Source: an uncultured Porphyromonadaceae bacterium (GTDB lineage: Bacteria; Bacteroidota; Bacteroidia; Bacteroidales; Muribaculaceae). Taken from it: DNA of 47,253 nucleotides. Numbering within the stretch: position 1 is the stretch's first letter; the number at the start of each line of letters is the position of its first letter. Below the pieces are notes generated by a model. That model saw nothing but the letters and a program-made list of their open reading frames with translations. It did no database searches and had not been told where the DNA came from. The position numbers were made by a program, and so were the translations under genes. The stretch is taken from contig CALEUL010000001.1 of NCBI GenBank assembly GCA_937921035.1, forward strand, positions 1 through 47,253. Reading direction: 5' to 3'. Below are positions 25,205-34,086 of this stretch, piece after piece.

Positions 25205-26932
25205 ATGAAATATATAAATAAAATAGCGGCTGTCGCATTGTCGGTACTGACGCTTAGCAGCTGCACCGACCTGAGCGAAACTCTCTACGACCAGGTTGGC
25301 TCGGAAAACTACTACAACACCAAGATGGATGTGATCCGCGCCACATTCCGTCCTTTCGAGCATGCCTACTGGAGCATACAGAGCCGCCACGTACTGAACG
25401 AGCTTACCGCGGACCAGCTCATTACCCCGACGCGCGACGGATGGTGGTACGACGGCGGCAAATGGGAACGCCTACACTACCACACATGGACAGTGGACGA
25501 TCTTGGCGAGGCACAGACAGAATGGAACGGCTGTTTTCAGGGCATAATGCAGTGTAATCTCGTTATCGAAGACCTGAGCCGCTTTACCCCCGAGCGTTTC
25601 GGCTTCTCGCAGCTCGAATTCGACAACCTCAAGGCCCAGTGCCGCGCCCTGCGTGCCTGGTTCTATATCCGCCTGCTTGATGCGTTCCGCAACATACCAC
25701 TGGTAACAACCTACAGCGACAAACCGCTTACCAAACAGGTGGAGCCTGTAGAGGTATTTAAGTTTATCGAGAGCGAACTCAAGGACTGCACCACACTGCT
25801 GATCAAGAAAACCGGCCTGGGCACCAATGCCTCGATTCAGGGCCAGTGGACGCAGGCAGCGGCAGCTTCTCTGCTGGTGCGTCTGTATCTCAACGCCGAG
25901 GTATATGTCGGCGAAGACCGCTATGACGACTGTGCCGCGATGGCTGAGGCTATCCTCCGCGGCGACTACGGCGACTATGCGGTAGCCGACCGCTGGGACG
26001 CTGCTTTTGACTGGAACAACGACAATTGCGATGAAGTTATCTTCGGCTTCCCCGGCTCGAAGGGTTATACACACTGGCACTATGACGGCGACATGTATGC
26101 ATGGACAGTACCTGCAAAGGCTGCCGTGTTCTTCGACGACACAAAGTCGGGCGTAGGCCACAATACCAAATATGCCGCCTCGCCGAGTTATGACCTCAAC
26201 GGTCAACTTTATGACTATGAACTTGGCATGCCCGTTCAGAATTTCCGCAAATATCCAGGCGACGAGCGTATGAAATTCTATCGCAATCACGGCGACAACA
26301 GCCGCGAGGGTCTTTTCCTCTTCGGCTATCTTGAATATACCGACGAAAGCGGCAACACAAAGAAACTTCGCGCTCCCGAGCAGCCCTACGACCTTTACCT
26401 ACGCGATGCCGTAGGCAACTTCCAGGGCATGGCTCCCGACAAATGGCCCGCCGACAAGACAAGCACCCTGGGCAGCGGCGACCACAATTCAGGATGGCAT
26501 TTTGTGAAATATCCATTCTACTCGGACAACGAAACCGAACAGCTTGAAAGCGACTACACCGAAATCCGTCTGCCCGAAATAATCTATTCGCTGGCCGAAT
26601 GTAAACTGCGCGCAGGCGACCGCGACGGAGCCGCAAAACTGCTGAACTCGGTGCGCCGCCGCAACTATCCGGCAGAAAACTATGATGCAGTCCTTTATTC
26701 TCCCGAAGGCAATGTCCGCCTCGATGAGAAAGAGATGCTTGCCGAATGGGGCCGCGAATTCTTTGCCGAGGGCCGCCGCCGCATAGACCTTATCCGCTTC
26801 GGCAAATTCAACAGCGGCCGCTGGTGGGACAAGACTCCCGACCAGGACAATCACACAGCCCTGTTCCCCATTACACGCACAATCCTCAACTCCAATTCAA
26901 TACTCGTTCAGAATCCGGGTTATAGCAGATAA
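25205..26932 (+). CDS. susD: SusD-family glycan-binding surface lipoprotein
   Basis: The 575-residue protein has a lipoprotein signal ending LSSC (Cys20) and the SusD fold: CFQGIMQCNLVIEDLSRF, LKAQCRALRAWFYIRLLDAFRNIPLVT, WTQAAAASLLVRLYLNAEVY, and the C-terminal RLPEIIYSLAECKLRAGD, LNSVRRRNY, EWGREFFAEGRRRIDLIRFG. It caps the SusC barrel and delivers bound oligosaccharide. It is rich in Trp and Tyr (for example GWWYDGGKW and YTHWHYDGDMYAWTV), consistent with sugar stacking. Confidence 0.97.
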   Translation: MKYINKIAAVALSVLTLSSCTDLSETLYDQVGSENYYNTKMDVIRATFRPFEHAYWSIQSRHVLNELTADQLITPTRDGWWYDGGKWERLHYHTWTVDDLGEAQTEWNGCFQGIMQCNLVIEDLSRFTPERFGFSQLEFDNLKAQCRALRAWFYIRLLDAFRNIPLVTTYSDKPLTKQVEPVEVFKFIESELKDCTTLLIKKTGLGTNASIQGQWTQAAAASLLVRLYLNAEVYVGEDRYDDCAAMAEAILRGDYGDYAVADRWDAAFDWNNDNCDEVIFGFPGSKGYTHWHYDGDMYAWTVPAKAAVFFDDTKSGVGHNTKYAASPSYDLNGQLYDYELGMPVQNFRKYPGDERMKFYRNHGDNSREGLFLFGYLEYTDESGNTKKLRAPEQPYDLYLRDAVGNFQGMAPDKWPADKTSTLGSGDHNSGWHFVKYPFYSDNETEQLESDYTEIRLPEIIYSLAECKLRAGDRDGAAKLLNSVRRRNYPAENYDAVLYSPEGNVRLDEKEMLAEWGREFFAEGRRRIDLIRFGKFNSGRWWDKTPDQDNHTALFPITRTILNSNSILVQNPGYSR

Positions 26933-26952
26933 CGCCCAATAATACCACAGAC

Positions 26953-28800
26953 ATGAAACTAAAGAATATATTCACGATATTTTCCGCATTGTGCGCGTCG
27001 CTGCTGCTGACGTGCTGCGATGGCGAGAAAGATCTTATTATCGTCGACGGCAATCTGCCAATCAAGACGTCGGCGCTGTATCTTGTCGGAGACGCCACAC
27101 CCAACGGCTGGAACATCGACAATCCTACACCCATGACAGCCACCGAGGAAGATCCGCTGGTATTTACATGGGAAGGACAGCTAAACCCCGGCGAAATGAA
27201 ACTTTGCCTAACAACAGGCAGCTGGGACTCCCCGTTCATCCGTCCGTCGGCCGCCAATGCCGAAATAGGAAGGTCCGGTGTTGCCGAAACAGCATTCACC
27301 ATGCATGCCGGAGATCCCGATGACAAATGGAAAGTTGCCGACAAGGGTATCTACAGCCTTAAATTCGACCTCCGCAACTGGCTTATGAGCGCCGATTTTG
27401 TCCGCGATGCAGATGCGCCGGAGATAGTTCCAATAAAGACAGAGACTTTATATATCGTCGGCAGCGCAACACCCAATGGCTGGAACATCGACGAACCTAC
27501 CGCACTCGAAAAGAAGTCGGAATATGTTTTCGTATATGAAGGTACGCTTGACGCAGGCGAACTGAAAGCCTGCGCGACACCCGGAAGCTGGGATGTATCT
27601 TTCGTACGTCCGTCGTCCGACGGCTGCAAGATAAGCAGTACGGGTGTAGAGGCTACAGACTTTATATATACCACCGCACCGGACTACAAGTGGGTAGTTG
27701 AAGACCCCGGCTTCTACCGTCTGACCTTCGACCTTGAACACTATACAATTGCCTGTGAATATACCGGCGAGTACAAGCCTACTCCTAAGCTGTATATGAT
27801 AGGTGAGGCCACCGAAGGCGGATGGAGCTGGGATGAAGCGACTGTTATCGAGGCCGCCAAAGACAACGACGGATTATTTGTATGGGAAGGTAACCTTGGA
27901 CGCGGCTCGCTGAAAGCAAGTTCCGTAAAGGATTTCGAGGCAGCTTTCTACCGTCCCGCAACTCCCGACTGCGCTATTTCCGAAACAGGTGTGGCCTCCC
28001 ATGAGATGGTGCTCACCGAAAGCCCGGATGACAAATGGCTCGTTACCGCAGCCGGCAGATATCGTCTGACATTCAACACCACCGAAATGACCTTCGATGC
28101 CGTTTACCTGAACGCCGAAGAAACCTATCCATCGCTGTATATTATCGGCGATGCCACTCCCGGAGGCTGGAGCCTTGACAACGCTACCGAGATTACGACC
28201 AAGACAGAGAATATCTACGTCTGGGAAGGTGTACTCGGAACAGGCGAAATGAAAGCCTGCAAGGAGCTCGATTTCTCGGCTTCGTTCTACCGTCCGGCAA
28301 GCTCCGGTGTGGAAGTGTCGGAAAACGGCGCAAGCTCCGAAGATATGGTATTCACGGCCTCTCCCGACGATAAGTGGACAGTAACAAAAGCCGGCAAATA
28401 TCGTCTGACCTTCAATCTTGCCGCCATGAAGTTCACTGCACAGTATCTCGAAGCTGTCTCCGTGGTCCCGCGCCTGTATATGATAGGCACAGCTACGCCC
28501 GGCGGCTGGAGCCTGGACGATGCAACGGAATATACGCATGTCGAGGGTACTGAAGGCACATACACATGGACCGGCGAACTTAAGGCGGGCACATTCAAGG
28601 CTTGCACCATAAAGGATTTCACGGCACCGTTCTACCGTCCGTCGAGCGCAGACGTGGAGGTATCGGAAAACGGCGTAGCCAACCCTGACGTAGTGTATAC
28701 GGAAAGTCCCGACCACCAGTGGAAAGTGGTAACTCCGGGCACATACACCATCACAATCGATATTGTCGGCATGACTATTTCGACAACATACAAAAAATGA
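26953..28800 (+). CDS. SusE/SusF-type surface lipoprotein made of five tandem glycan-binding modules
   Basis: The 615-residue protein has a lipoprotein signal (LLLTCCDGEKD; lipid on Cys21 or Cys22, followed by acidic residues typical of surface export). The rest is five copies of one module of about 113 residues, at roughly 42-152, 166-270, 279-386, 395-500 and 507-613. Each starts LY(L/I/M)(V/I)G-ATP-GW, has a W/Y-EG-L strand, FYRP or a variant, and ends DDKW-V then GxYRLTF. This is the starch-binding module of SusE and SusF, which have two and three copies after an N-terminal Ig-like domain; here I see no such Ig domain. It likely holds the polysaccharide at the cell surface. Confidence 0.88.
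   Translation: MKLKNIFTIFSALCASLLLTCCDGEKDLIIVDGNLPIKTSALYLVGDATPNGWNIDNPTPMTATEEDPLVFTWEGQLNPGEMKLCLTTGSWDSPFIRPSAANAEIGRSGVAETAFTMHAGDPDDKWKVADKGIYSLKFDLRNWLMSADFVRDADAPEIVPIKTETLYIVGSATPNGWNIDEPTALEKKSEYVFVYEGTLDAGELKACATPGSWDVSFVRPSSDGCKISSTGVEATDFIYTTAPDYKWVVEDPGFYRLTFDLEHYTIACEYTGEYKPTPKLYMIGEATEGGWSWDEATVIEAAKDNDGLFVWEGNLGRGSLKASSVKDFEAAFYRPATPDCAISETGVASHEMVLTESPDDKWLVTAAGRYRLTFNTTEMTFDAVYLNAEETYPSLYIIGDATPGGWSLDNATEITTKTENIYVWEGVLGTGEMKACKELDFSASFYRPASSGVEVSENGASSEDMVFTASPDDKWTVTKAGKYRLTFNLAAMKFTAQYLEAVSVVPRLYMIGTATPGGWSLDDATEYTHVEGTEGTYTWTGELKAGTFKACTIKDFTAPFYRPSSADVEVSENGVANPDVVYTESPDHQWKVVTPGTYTITIDIVGMTISTTYKK
27076..28791 (+). repeat. Five in-frame tandem module repeats in the SusE/F-like gene
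   Basis: The coding sequence repeats with a period of about 330-345 nt. Modules 4 and 5 are the most alike (ATPGGWSLD in both, then RPASSGVEVSENG against RPSSADVEVSENG). Modules 1 and 2 share ATPNGWNID and a GSWD insert that 3-5 lack, so two sub-types are present. Confidence 0.85.
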
Positions 28801-28819
28801 TCAATTATAAATTTCGAAT

Positions 28820-30238
28820 ATGAAAAAAATGAATATACTGGCTCTGACTCTCGCGACCACGCTGCTTTCGAGCTGCACGGAAGAAATAGAAATGCGCCGT
28901 CCGCCTGTTCAGGAGCTTCCCGACCTGCCTATCATCGAGGGCATTCACAGCTACAAGGCTCCGCTGTACTGGAGCATATACGAGTACTGCTATACGCAGG
29001 AACGGAACGGTGTCGCAGCTTCGGATATGGACTTCACGTCCGCTCAGTGGGATGAAGTTATAGATTGGGTAGCAGAGGAACTGAAGCCTTATGGCTACGA
29101 CATGGTGTGTACCGACGGTTTTATACCGATGGAAGCCAAAGACGCATCGGGATATATGACGCACTACGGATCAATGTCGTTAAAGAAGCTGGTTGAAAAA
29201 TGCGCAGCAAAGGGTCTGAAAGTGGGTATATATGACAATCCTCTGTGGATTCACGGCTCCGGATCTACCAAAATCGAGGGCACGGACTATACTTTTGACG
29301 ACCTCACCTATAAGGGTCGTAACGAAGTAGTCAATCCTACTGCCGAAGACCGCTCATTCAAGTGGGTCGTTGCCGAAAATCCCGGCGCCCGCGAATATAT
29401 CGACGGCTTTTTCAAACACTATTCCGAGCTCGGCATCAAATATATCCGCATGGACTTCCTGTCGTGGTACGAGGACGGAAAGGACCGCAATATGGGTATC
29501 GTAGGCCGCGGATATGGGCGCGAGAGCTATGCCCGCGCACTCAGCTACATCGCCGAATCGGCAAAGAAATACGGAGTGTTTACATCGCTTGTTATGCCGC
29601 ATCTCAACAATGACGCCGAGGCCGAGGCTCGCTACGGCAATATGGTGCGTATCGTAGCCGATACCGGCACAGGTGGATGGTGGCATTGTTCCGACGCCGA
29701 CCGCGGCAGGTCGTATGCCACATGGCCAAACTGCATGAACATGTTTGACGGATTCACATACTGGTCGCATATTACAGGCAAGGACAAAGTGCTCCTTGAC
29801 GGCGACTTTATCCGACTGAATACATTCGGTAACGACGACGAGCGCCAGACAGTGGTTTCGCTGCAGCTGATGGCCGGCGGACCTGTTACCGTGTCGGACC
29901 AGCCTTCTACAATCGGCGAAAACACGAAATTCTATACGAATTCCGAACTTCTGGCTCTTAATGCCGACCGTTTCGTAGGCAAGCCTCTGAGCGACAAGCT
30001 GAACGATGCCAACAATATGATATGGTATGGAACAATGTCGGACGGCAGCCATGTAATCGGTTTGTTCAACCGCGACAATACAGCAGCCACACGGTCTGTA
30101 AAACTCTCGGATCTTGGCATTACCGGAGAATGGAACATGCGCGACCTCTGGCGTCATACCGACGAGGGGAAGGCTCCGGCTACAATTTCGGCAAATCTGC
30201 CGGCGCACGGCTGCAAAATTATCAGACTCACAAAATAA
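28820..30238 (+). CDS. GH27-like glycoside hydrolase, surface lipoprotein
   Basis: The 472-residue protein has a lipoprotein signal ending LSSC (Cys19) followed by TEEIE, an acidic surface-export signal. The barrel follows clan GH-D: MSLKKLVEKCAAKGLKVGIY, then IKYIRMDFLSWYE with the likely nucleophile Asp212, and VLLDGDFIRLN with the likely acid/base at Asp327 or Asp329, followed by LQLMAGGPVTVSDQPST, which matches the 'slWaimaaPL' stretch of GH27. A C-terminal beta-domain ends AHGCKIIRL. GH27 includes alpha-galactosidases but also an isomaltodextranase from Arthrobacter. With an alpha-glucosidase next door, an alpha-glucan endo- or exo-enzyme is my preferred guess; alpha-galactosidase remains possible. 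Confidence 0.75.
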   Translation: MKKMNILALTLATTLLSSCTEEIEMRRPPVQELPDLPIIEGIHSYKAPLYWSIYEYCYTQERNGVAASDMDFTSAQWDEVIDWVAEELKPYGYDMVCTDGFIPMEAKDASGYMTHYGSMSLKKLVEKCAAKGLKVGIYDNPLWIHGSGSTKIEGTDYTFDDLTYKGRNEVVNPTAEDRSFKWVVAENPGAREYIDGFFKHYSELGIKYIRMDFLSWYEDGKDRNMGIVGRGYGRESYARALSYIAESAKKYGVFTSLVMPHLNNDAEAEARYGNMVRIVADTGTGGWWHCSDADRGRSYATWPNCMNMFDGFTYWSHITGKDKVLLDGDFIRLNTFGNDDERQTVVSLQLMAGGPVTVSDQPSTIGENTKFYTNSELLALNADRFVGKPLSDKLNDANNMIWYGTMSDGSHVIGLFNRDNTAATRSVKLSDLGITGEWNMRDLWRHTDEGKAPATISANLPAHGCKIIRLTK

Positions 30239-30271
30239 AAAGAACCGCAATCCAGTAATAATATAATATCA

Positions 30272-32389
30272 ATGAATATCAGACTTATATCCGCAGCCTT
30301 AGTGGCTGCGGGCGTGAGCCTTGTCCCTGCCGGCGCCTCCGCTGCCGAGATAAGCTCGCCTTCGGGCACTGTAACAGTGCAGGCCGATGTTATAGACGGC
30401 GTGCCCACATATAGTGTCAGCTACAAGGGAAAGACTATCGTAAAGCCCTCGCGCCTGGGCCTGCAGCTGGCCGACGGCCCAGACATGACCGACGGTTTTA
30501 AACTCACCGGAACCTCTACATCGTCGTTCGACGAGACGTGGCACCCCGTATGGGGCGAGAACAGCAGCATTCGCAACAATTATAACGAACTGCTACTCAC
30601 TATGGATCAGCCTGAGCACTACCGCAAGATGAACCTTCGTTTCCGCGTGTATGACGATGGCGTTGGTTTCCGCTACGAGTTCCCACAGGACGGCGTCCTT
30701 ACCTATTTCATAATAAAGGAGGAGAAAACGGAATTCGCCATGACAGGCGACCACATTGCCTGGTGGATTGCCGGCGATTACGACACCCAGGAGTACGACT
30801 ATACCGAAAGCCGCCTCTCGGAAATCCGCGGCAAGATGAAATCGTCAATCAGCAGCAACGCGTCGCAGACGCAGTTCTCGCCCACGGGCGTGCAGACCTC
30901 CCTGCAGCTGAAAACCGACGACGGACTGTATATCAACATCCACGAGGCTGCGCTTGTAGATTATTCCTGCATGCACCTGAACCTTGACGACAAAAATTTT
31001 GTATTTACCTCGTGGCTCACGCCCGACGCTCAGGGCAACAAGGGACACATGCAGTCGCCATGCCACTCGCCCTGGCGTACCGTCATGGTGAGCGACGACG
31101 CCCGCGACATACTTGCCTCCAACCTTATTCTCAACCTTAACGATCCCTGTGCCTATGATGACACATCGTGGATAAAACCTGTAAAGTATATGGGCGTATG
31201 GTGGGAGATGATTGCAGGCGGAAAAGCATGGTCGTATACCAACGATGTGCCGTCGGTAAAACTCGGTCAGCTCGACTATAACACTACCAAACCTCACGGC
31301 AACCATCCCGCCAACAACGACAACGTGAAGCGCTATATCGATTTTGCCGCTGCCAACGGTTTCGACCAGCTGCTCGTCGAGGGATGGAACCAGGGCTGGG
31401 AAGACTGGTTCGGGCACTCCAAGGACTATGTTTTCGATTTTGTTACCCCGTACCCGGATTTCGACATTGAAATGCTCAACAAGTACGCCCACGACAAGGG
31501 TATGCGTCTTATGATGCACCACGAGACATCCGCTTCCGCCCGCAACTACGAGCGCCACCTCGAGAAGGCATACAGCCTCATGGACAAGTACGGTTATAAT
31601 TCGGTGAAGAGCGGCTACGTAGGCAATATCCTGCCCCGTGGCGAGCACCACTATGGCCAGTGGATGGTTAACCACTATCTATACGCCGTAACCGAAGCTG
31701 CAAAACATCACATCATGGTGAATGCTCATGAAGCTGTGCGTCCTACCGGCCTGTGCCGCACATATCCCAACCTTATAGGTAACGAGAGCGCGCGCGGCAC
31801 CGAGTACGAGGCTTTCGCAGGCAACAAGCCTTCGCACACCACCGTGCTGCCTTTCACACGTCTGCAAGGTGGCCCGATGGACTATACCCCCGGTATCTTC
31901 GAGATGAATCTTGAGAAGATGAATCCTTCCATCGAAGGCCATGTGAACAGCACCCTCGCACGCCAGCTTGCCCTGTACGTTACTATGTACAGCCCGTTGC
32001 AGATGGCTGCCGACCTTCCCGAAAACTACGCCCGCTACATGGATGCTTTCCAGTTTATCAAGGATGTGGCCGTAGACTGGGACGAGAGCCGCTATCTTGA
32101 GGCAGAGCCCGGCCGCTATATCACCGCGGCCCGTAAAGCCAAGGGAACCGACAACTGGTTTGTTGGCTGCACCGCCAGCGAGGACGGCCACGAAAGTAAT
32201 CTGTCGCTCGATTTCCTCGATAAGGGCAGAAAGTACGAGGCCGTAATCTACGCCGATGCTCCGGATGCAAACTATATCGACAACCGTCAGGCTTACGTTA
32301 TCTCCCGCAAAACCGTAACGAGCAAGACAAAACTCAAACTCAAAGCGGCCCCCGGCGGAGGATACGCCATTTCCATCTTTCCCAAGTAA
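30272..32389 (+). CDS. susB: GH97 alpha-glucosidase, SusB-like (inverting type)
   Basis: The 705-residue protein has an ordinary signal peptide (ending GASA) and no lipobox, so it should be periplasmic. It reads closely like Bacteroides SusB: HHETSAS (Glu418), VNAHEAVRPTGLCRTYPN (Glu487), LIGNESARGTEYE (Glu505 and Glu511), LARQLALYVTMYSPLQMAAD, LEAEPGRYITAARKAKGTDN. These four Glu positions keep the exact spacing of SusB Glu439, 508, 526 and 532 (offset 21), which marks the calcium-dependent inverting subgroup rather than the retaining alpha-galactosidase subgroup. SusB acts on alpha-1,4 and also alpha-1,6 glucosides from the non-reducing end. Confidence 0.95.
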   Translation: MNIRLISAALVAAGVSLVPAGASAAEISSPSGTVTVQADVIDGVPTYSVSYKGKTIVKPSRLGLQLADGPDMTDGFKLTGTSTSSFDETWHPVWGENSSIRNNYNELLLTMDQPEHYRKMNLRFRVYDDGVGFRYEFPQDGVLTYFIIKEEKTEFAMTGDHIAWWIAGDYDTQEYDYTESRLSEIRGKMKSSISSNASQTQFSPTGVQTSLQLKTDDGLYINIHEAALVDYSCMHLNLDDKNFVFTSWLTPDAQGNKGHMQSPCHSPWRTVMVSDDARDILASNLILNLNDPCAYDDTSWIKPVKYMGVWWEMIAGGKAWSYTNDVPSVKLGQLDYNTTKPHGNHPANNDNVKRYIDFAAANGFDQLLVEGWNQGWEDWFGHSKDYVFDFVTPYPDFDIEMLNKYAHDKGMRLMMHHETSASARNYERHLEKAYSLMDKYGYNSVKSGYVGNILPRGEHHYGQWMVNHYLYAVTEAAKHHIMVNAHEAVRPTGLCRTYPNLIGNESARGTEYEAFAGNKPSHTTVLPFTRLQGGPMDYTPGIFEMNLEKMNPSIEGHVNSTLARQLALYVTMYSPLQMAADLPENYARYMDAFQFIKDVAVDWDESRYLEAEPGRYITAARKAKGTDNWFVGCTASEDGHESNLSLDFLDKGRKYEAVIYADAPDANYIDNRQAYVISRKTVTSKTKLKLKAAPGGGYAISIFPK

Positions 32390-32402
32390 AAGGTCAAAAA
32401 AT

Positions 32403-32438
32403 TTATCGTCCCCGGGTTTATGAGCCCGGGGACGATAA
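32403..32438. terminator. Strong hairpin after the Sus-like operon
   Basis: A perfect 14-bp stem (TTATCGTCCCCGGG, 32403-32416, with 32425-32438) has an 8-nt loop. On the plus strand the following U-run is poor (TAATAACC); on the minus strand it is followed by ATTTTTTG. It probably works in both directions, best for transcripts coming from the DUF2284 gene. Confidence 0.75.
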
Positions 32439-32544
32439 TAACCTGATAAATAGTCTTGAAAATGGTGAAATGCGCAGAATTTTGCAAAAGAACGGGTGAT
32501 GTCTAATTGTGAAATTATATTAATAACAATTAAATTTCATCTTA

Positions 32545-32579
32545 TTTTGCTGAAATTCTAAAAATATCACTTAAATTTG
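32545..32579 (+). promoter_or_regulatory. Orphan promoter in the 32390-32741 gap
   Basis: TTTTG (32545-32549), 22 nt, then TAAATTTG (32572-32579) match the Bacteroidetes -33/-7 pattern in plus orientation. No plus-strand protein gene follows until 33412. Confidence 0.55.
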
Positions 32580-32584
32580 CACTC

Positions 32585-32745
32585 AGAAAAAACAAACAGA
32601 GAGAACGATTAGATAGTTAAATTCGCACAATCGCAAAACAACCGCAATAGCAAACAATTAGCAGAAAGAACATCCCAAGTTATTAAATAAGTGAATCATA
32701 GGTTAGGATGCAACTGCCTGAGACAGGTGGTTGCATTTCGTTTAT
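32585..32745 (+). ncRNA. Candidate small RNA gene of about 150-160 nt
   Basis: A promoter-like pair (32545-32579) is followed by about 120 nt of A-rich DNA without a credible reading frame, then a 13-bp hairpin with loop AGA (32708-32736; two G-U pairs) and the run TTTCGTTTAT. That is a complete transcription unit without a protein. Its 3' end meets the stop codon of the convergent DUF2284 gene at 32742. No match to a named RNA can be given from sequence alone. The remaining part of the 32390-32741 gap holds only the hairpin at 32403-32438 and AT-rich DNA. Confidence 0.42.
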
Positions 32746-33287
32746 ATCTGTGCGTTGTAGAAAACGCCGCTTACAAGCACCAGATACGGCGGCAGATGTC
32801 CGTCGGCGCCCCATTTCAGCTCAATGTCGAAGAGTTCGGCAAGCGTCTTGCCGATATCGAAGCCAAAAGCCTCCAGCGACGGGCGCACTTTGTCGGGATG
32901 CCGGCACGGCATGCCACACAGGCGCGTGCAAGTGTTGTCCGGGCAGTAGAGGCATTTGCCAACATATGCAAGCGACAGCCCTTCGCATCGCCTCTCCATT
33001 TCCAATTGTTCACGCTCGATGCGCACTCTTTCGGGTCTGACAAGTTCCTGCGCACACTCAAGCGGCAGACCGGCTTGATAAGGCACTATTTTCGTAGCGA
33101 AAAGACGCACGCGGTCGTAGCGCCGCAGAAGCGCATCCGTATCGAATCCGAAAGGCGGACATCCCCACGACTTACCATAGTTCGGACACGCCTTGCACAG
33201 CTCAAGAAAGCGCCCGGCGTCCCTGAAACCGTCGATATATTCCGCGGCGTCAATGTCGCGGCTGAATTTCTCTGTCGTATATTCCAT
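32742..33287 (-). CDS. DUF2284 family cysteine-rich metal-binding protein
   Basis: The 181-residue protein has no signal peptide. It carries two cysteine clusters typical of DUF2284: CKACPNYGKSWGCPPFGFD near residue 31 and GKCLYCPDNTCTRLCGMPCR followed by HPDKVRPSLEA near residue 110. The pattern suggests binding of an iron-sulfur cluster or other metal; the biochemical function of the family is unknown. The gene stands alone with its own promoter. Confidence 0.9.
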   Translation of the reverse strand: MEYTTEKFSRDIDAAEYIDGFRDAGRFLELCKACPNYGKSWGCPPFGFDTDALLRRYDRVRLFATKIVPYQAGLPLECAQELVRPERVRIEREQLEMERRCEGLSLAYVGKCLYCPDNTCTRLCGMPCRHPDKVRPSLEAFGFDIGKTLAELFDIELKWGADGHLPPYLVLVSGVFYNAQI

Positions 33288-33295
33288 AACGCCTG

Positions 33296-33327
33296 CAAAT
33301 CTAATCCAATTTCACGACAATTCAAAA
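33296..33327 (-). promoter_or_regulatory. Promoter of the DUF2284 gene, -7 box 8 nt from the start
   Basis: On the minus strand TTTTG (33327-33323), exactly 19 nt, then TAGATTTG (33303-33296) give an excellent match. The ATG at 33287 comes 8 nt later, so the mRNA is likely leaderless or nearly so. Confidence 0.7.
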
Positions 33328-33411
33328 CCTCTACCTTTCCACCCTTCACATTCCCGATGCAATAATCGTGAGAGCCAATCCGTTATTACATCAAATCTAA
33401 TTCCTAACGAC

Positions 33412-34083
33412 ATGAAATCAAAAACAGGAGCGATTATCACAGCCTTAGTGCTTAGCCTTGGCGGCAACTATGTGTTGGCACAGGAAAGCGAAAAAGCTGT
33501 TATATGGGGTCTCAAGGCGGCTGTAGATGTTGAATTACCCGGCAAATGGCATGGCGAGCACGCCACTGTGCCGATGTACAAAGCCGGCAGCGGTTTCCAG
33601 ATAGGCGGTGTGAGCAATATCTACCTCGGTCGCAACTTCTATTTCGAGCCTGGAGTGTCGCTGTTCTATTCCCAATATCGGTACAAAGACCTTGTGCTGA
33701 CCGGCAATGACGGTGAGTGGATCGAAAGTGCCCCTAAAATATACAAATGGGGCGTAGAGGTGCCGTTGGTTGTGGGATATACCTTCGGAATTACGGAATA
33801 CTTTTCCATGAATGTCTTTACAGGCCCGCAGATACGATATGCTTTCGCGGGCGAGATTGTGATAAAAGATCCCGGGATTCAGGAGGACTTAAAAAACTAT
33901 TCCGACCTGTGGGGAATCAACGGACAGCGCCGTTTCGACTGTTCATGGAAAATAGGTGTCGGTTTCCCGATAAACAATTTCAATTTTGCAATCGAGGCAG
34001 ACCTTGGAATAACAGATTTACTGAAGAGTGAAATGACATTCCGCGAAAACCGTGTCGGAGCGGCTATGACGTATTATTTTTAG
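33412..34083 (+). CDS. Outer-membrane beta-barrel protein (PorT/OMP_b-brl family)
   Basis: The start MKSKTGAIITAL at 33412 is chosen because it begins a clean signal peptide (ending VLAQ); the frame is open further upstream but that region holds the divergent promoter. The 223-residue product shows repeating strands (GSGFQIGGVSNIYLGRNFYF; VEVPLVVGYTFGITEYFSM; WKIGVGFPINNFNFAIEADL) and ends in aromatic AAMTYYF, as an eight-stranded barrel would. It lies 3 nt before the TonB-receptor-like gene, so the two are probably made together. Confidence 0.85.
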   Translation: MKSKTGAIITALVLSLGGNYVLAQESEKAVIWGLKAAVDVELPGKWHGEHATVPMYKAGSGFQIGGVSNIYLGRNFYFEPGVSLFYSQYRYKDLVLTGNDGEWIESAPKIYKWGVEVPLVVGYTFGITEYFSMNVFTGPQIRYAFAGEIVIKDPGIQEDLKNYSDLWGINGQRRFDCSWKIGVGFPINNFNFAIEADLGITDLLKSEMTFRENRVGAAMTYYF

Positions 34084-34086
34084 CGC

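Noticed and set aside
32708..33040. Plus-strand open frame starting in the hairpin at 32708
   Set aside because: Its ATG is part of the hairpin stem and the frame runs antisense through the DUF2284 gene; the product is Arg/Cys-rich without any motif.
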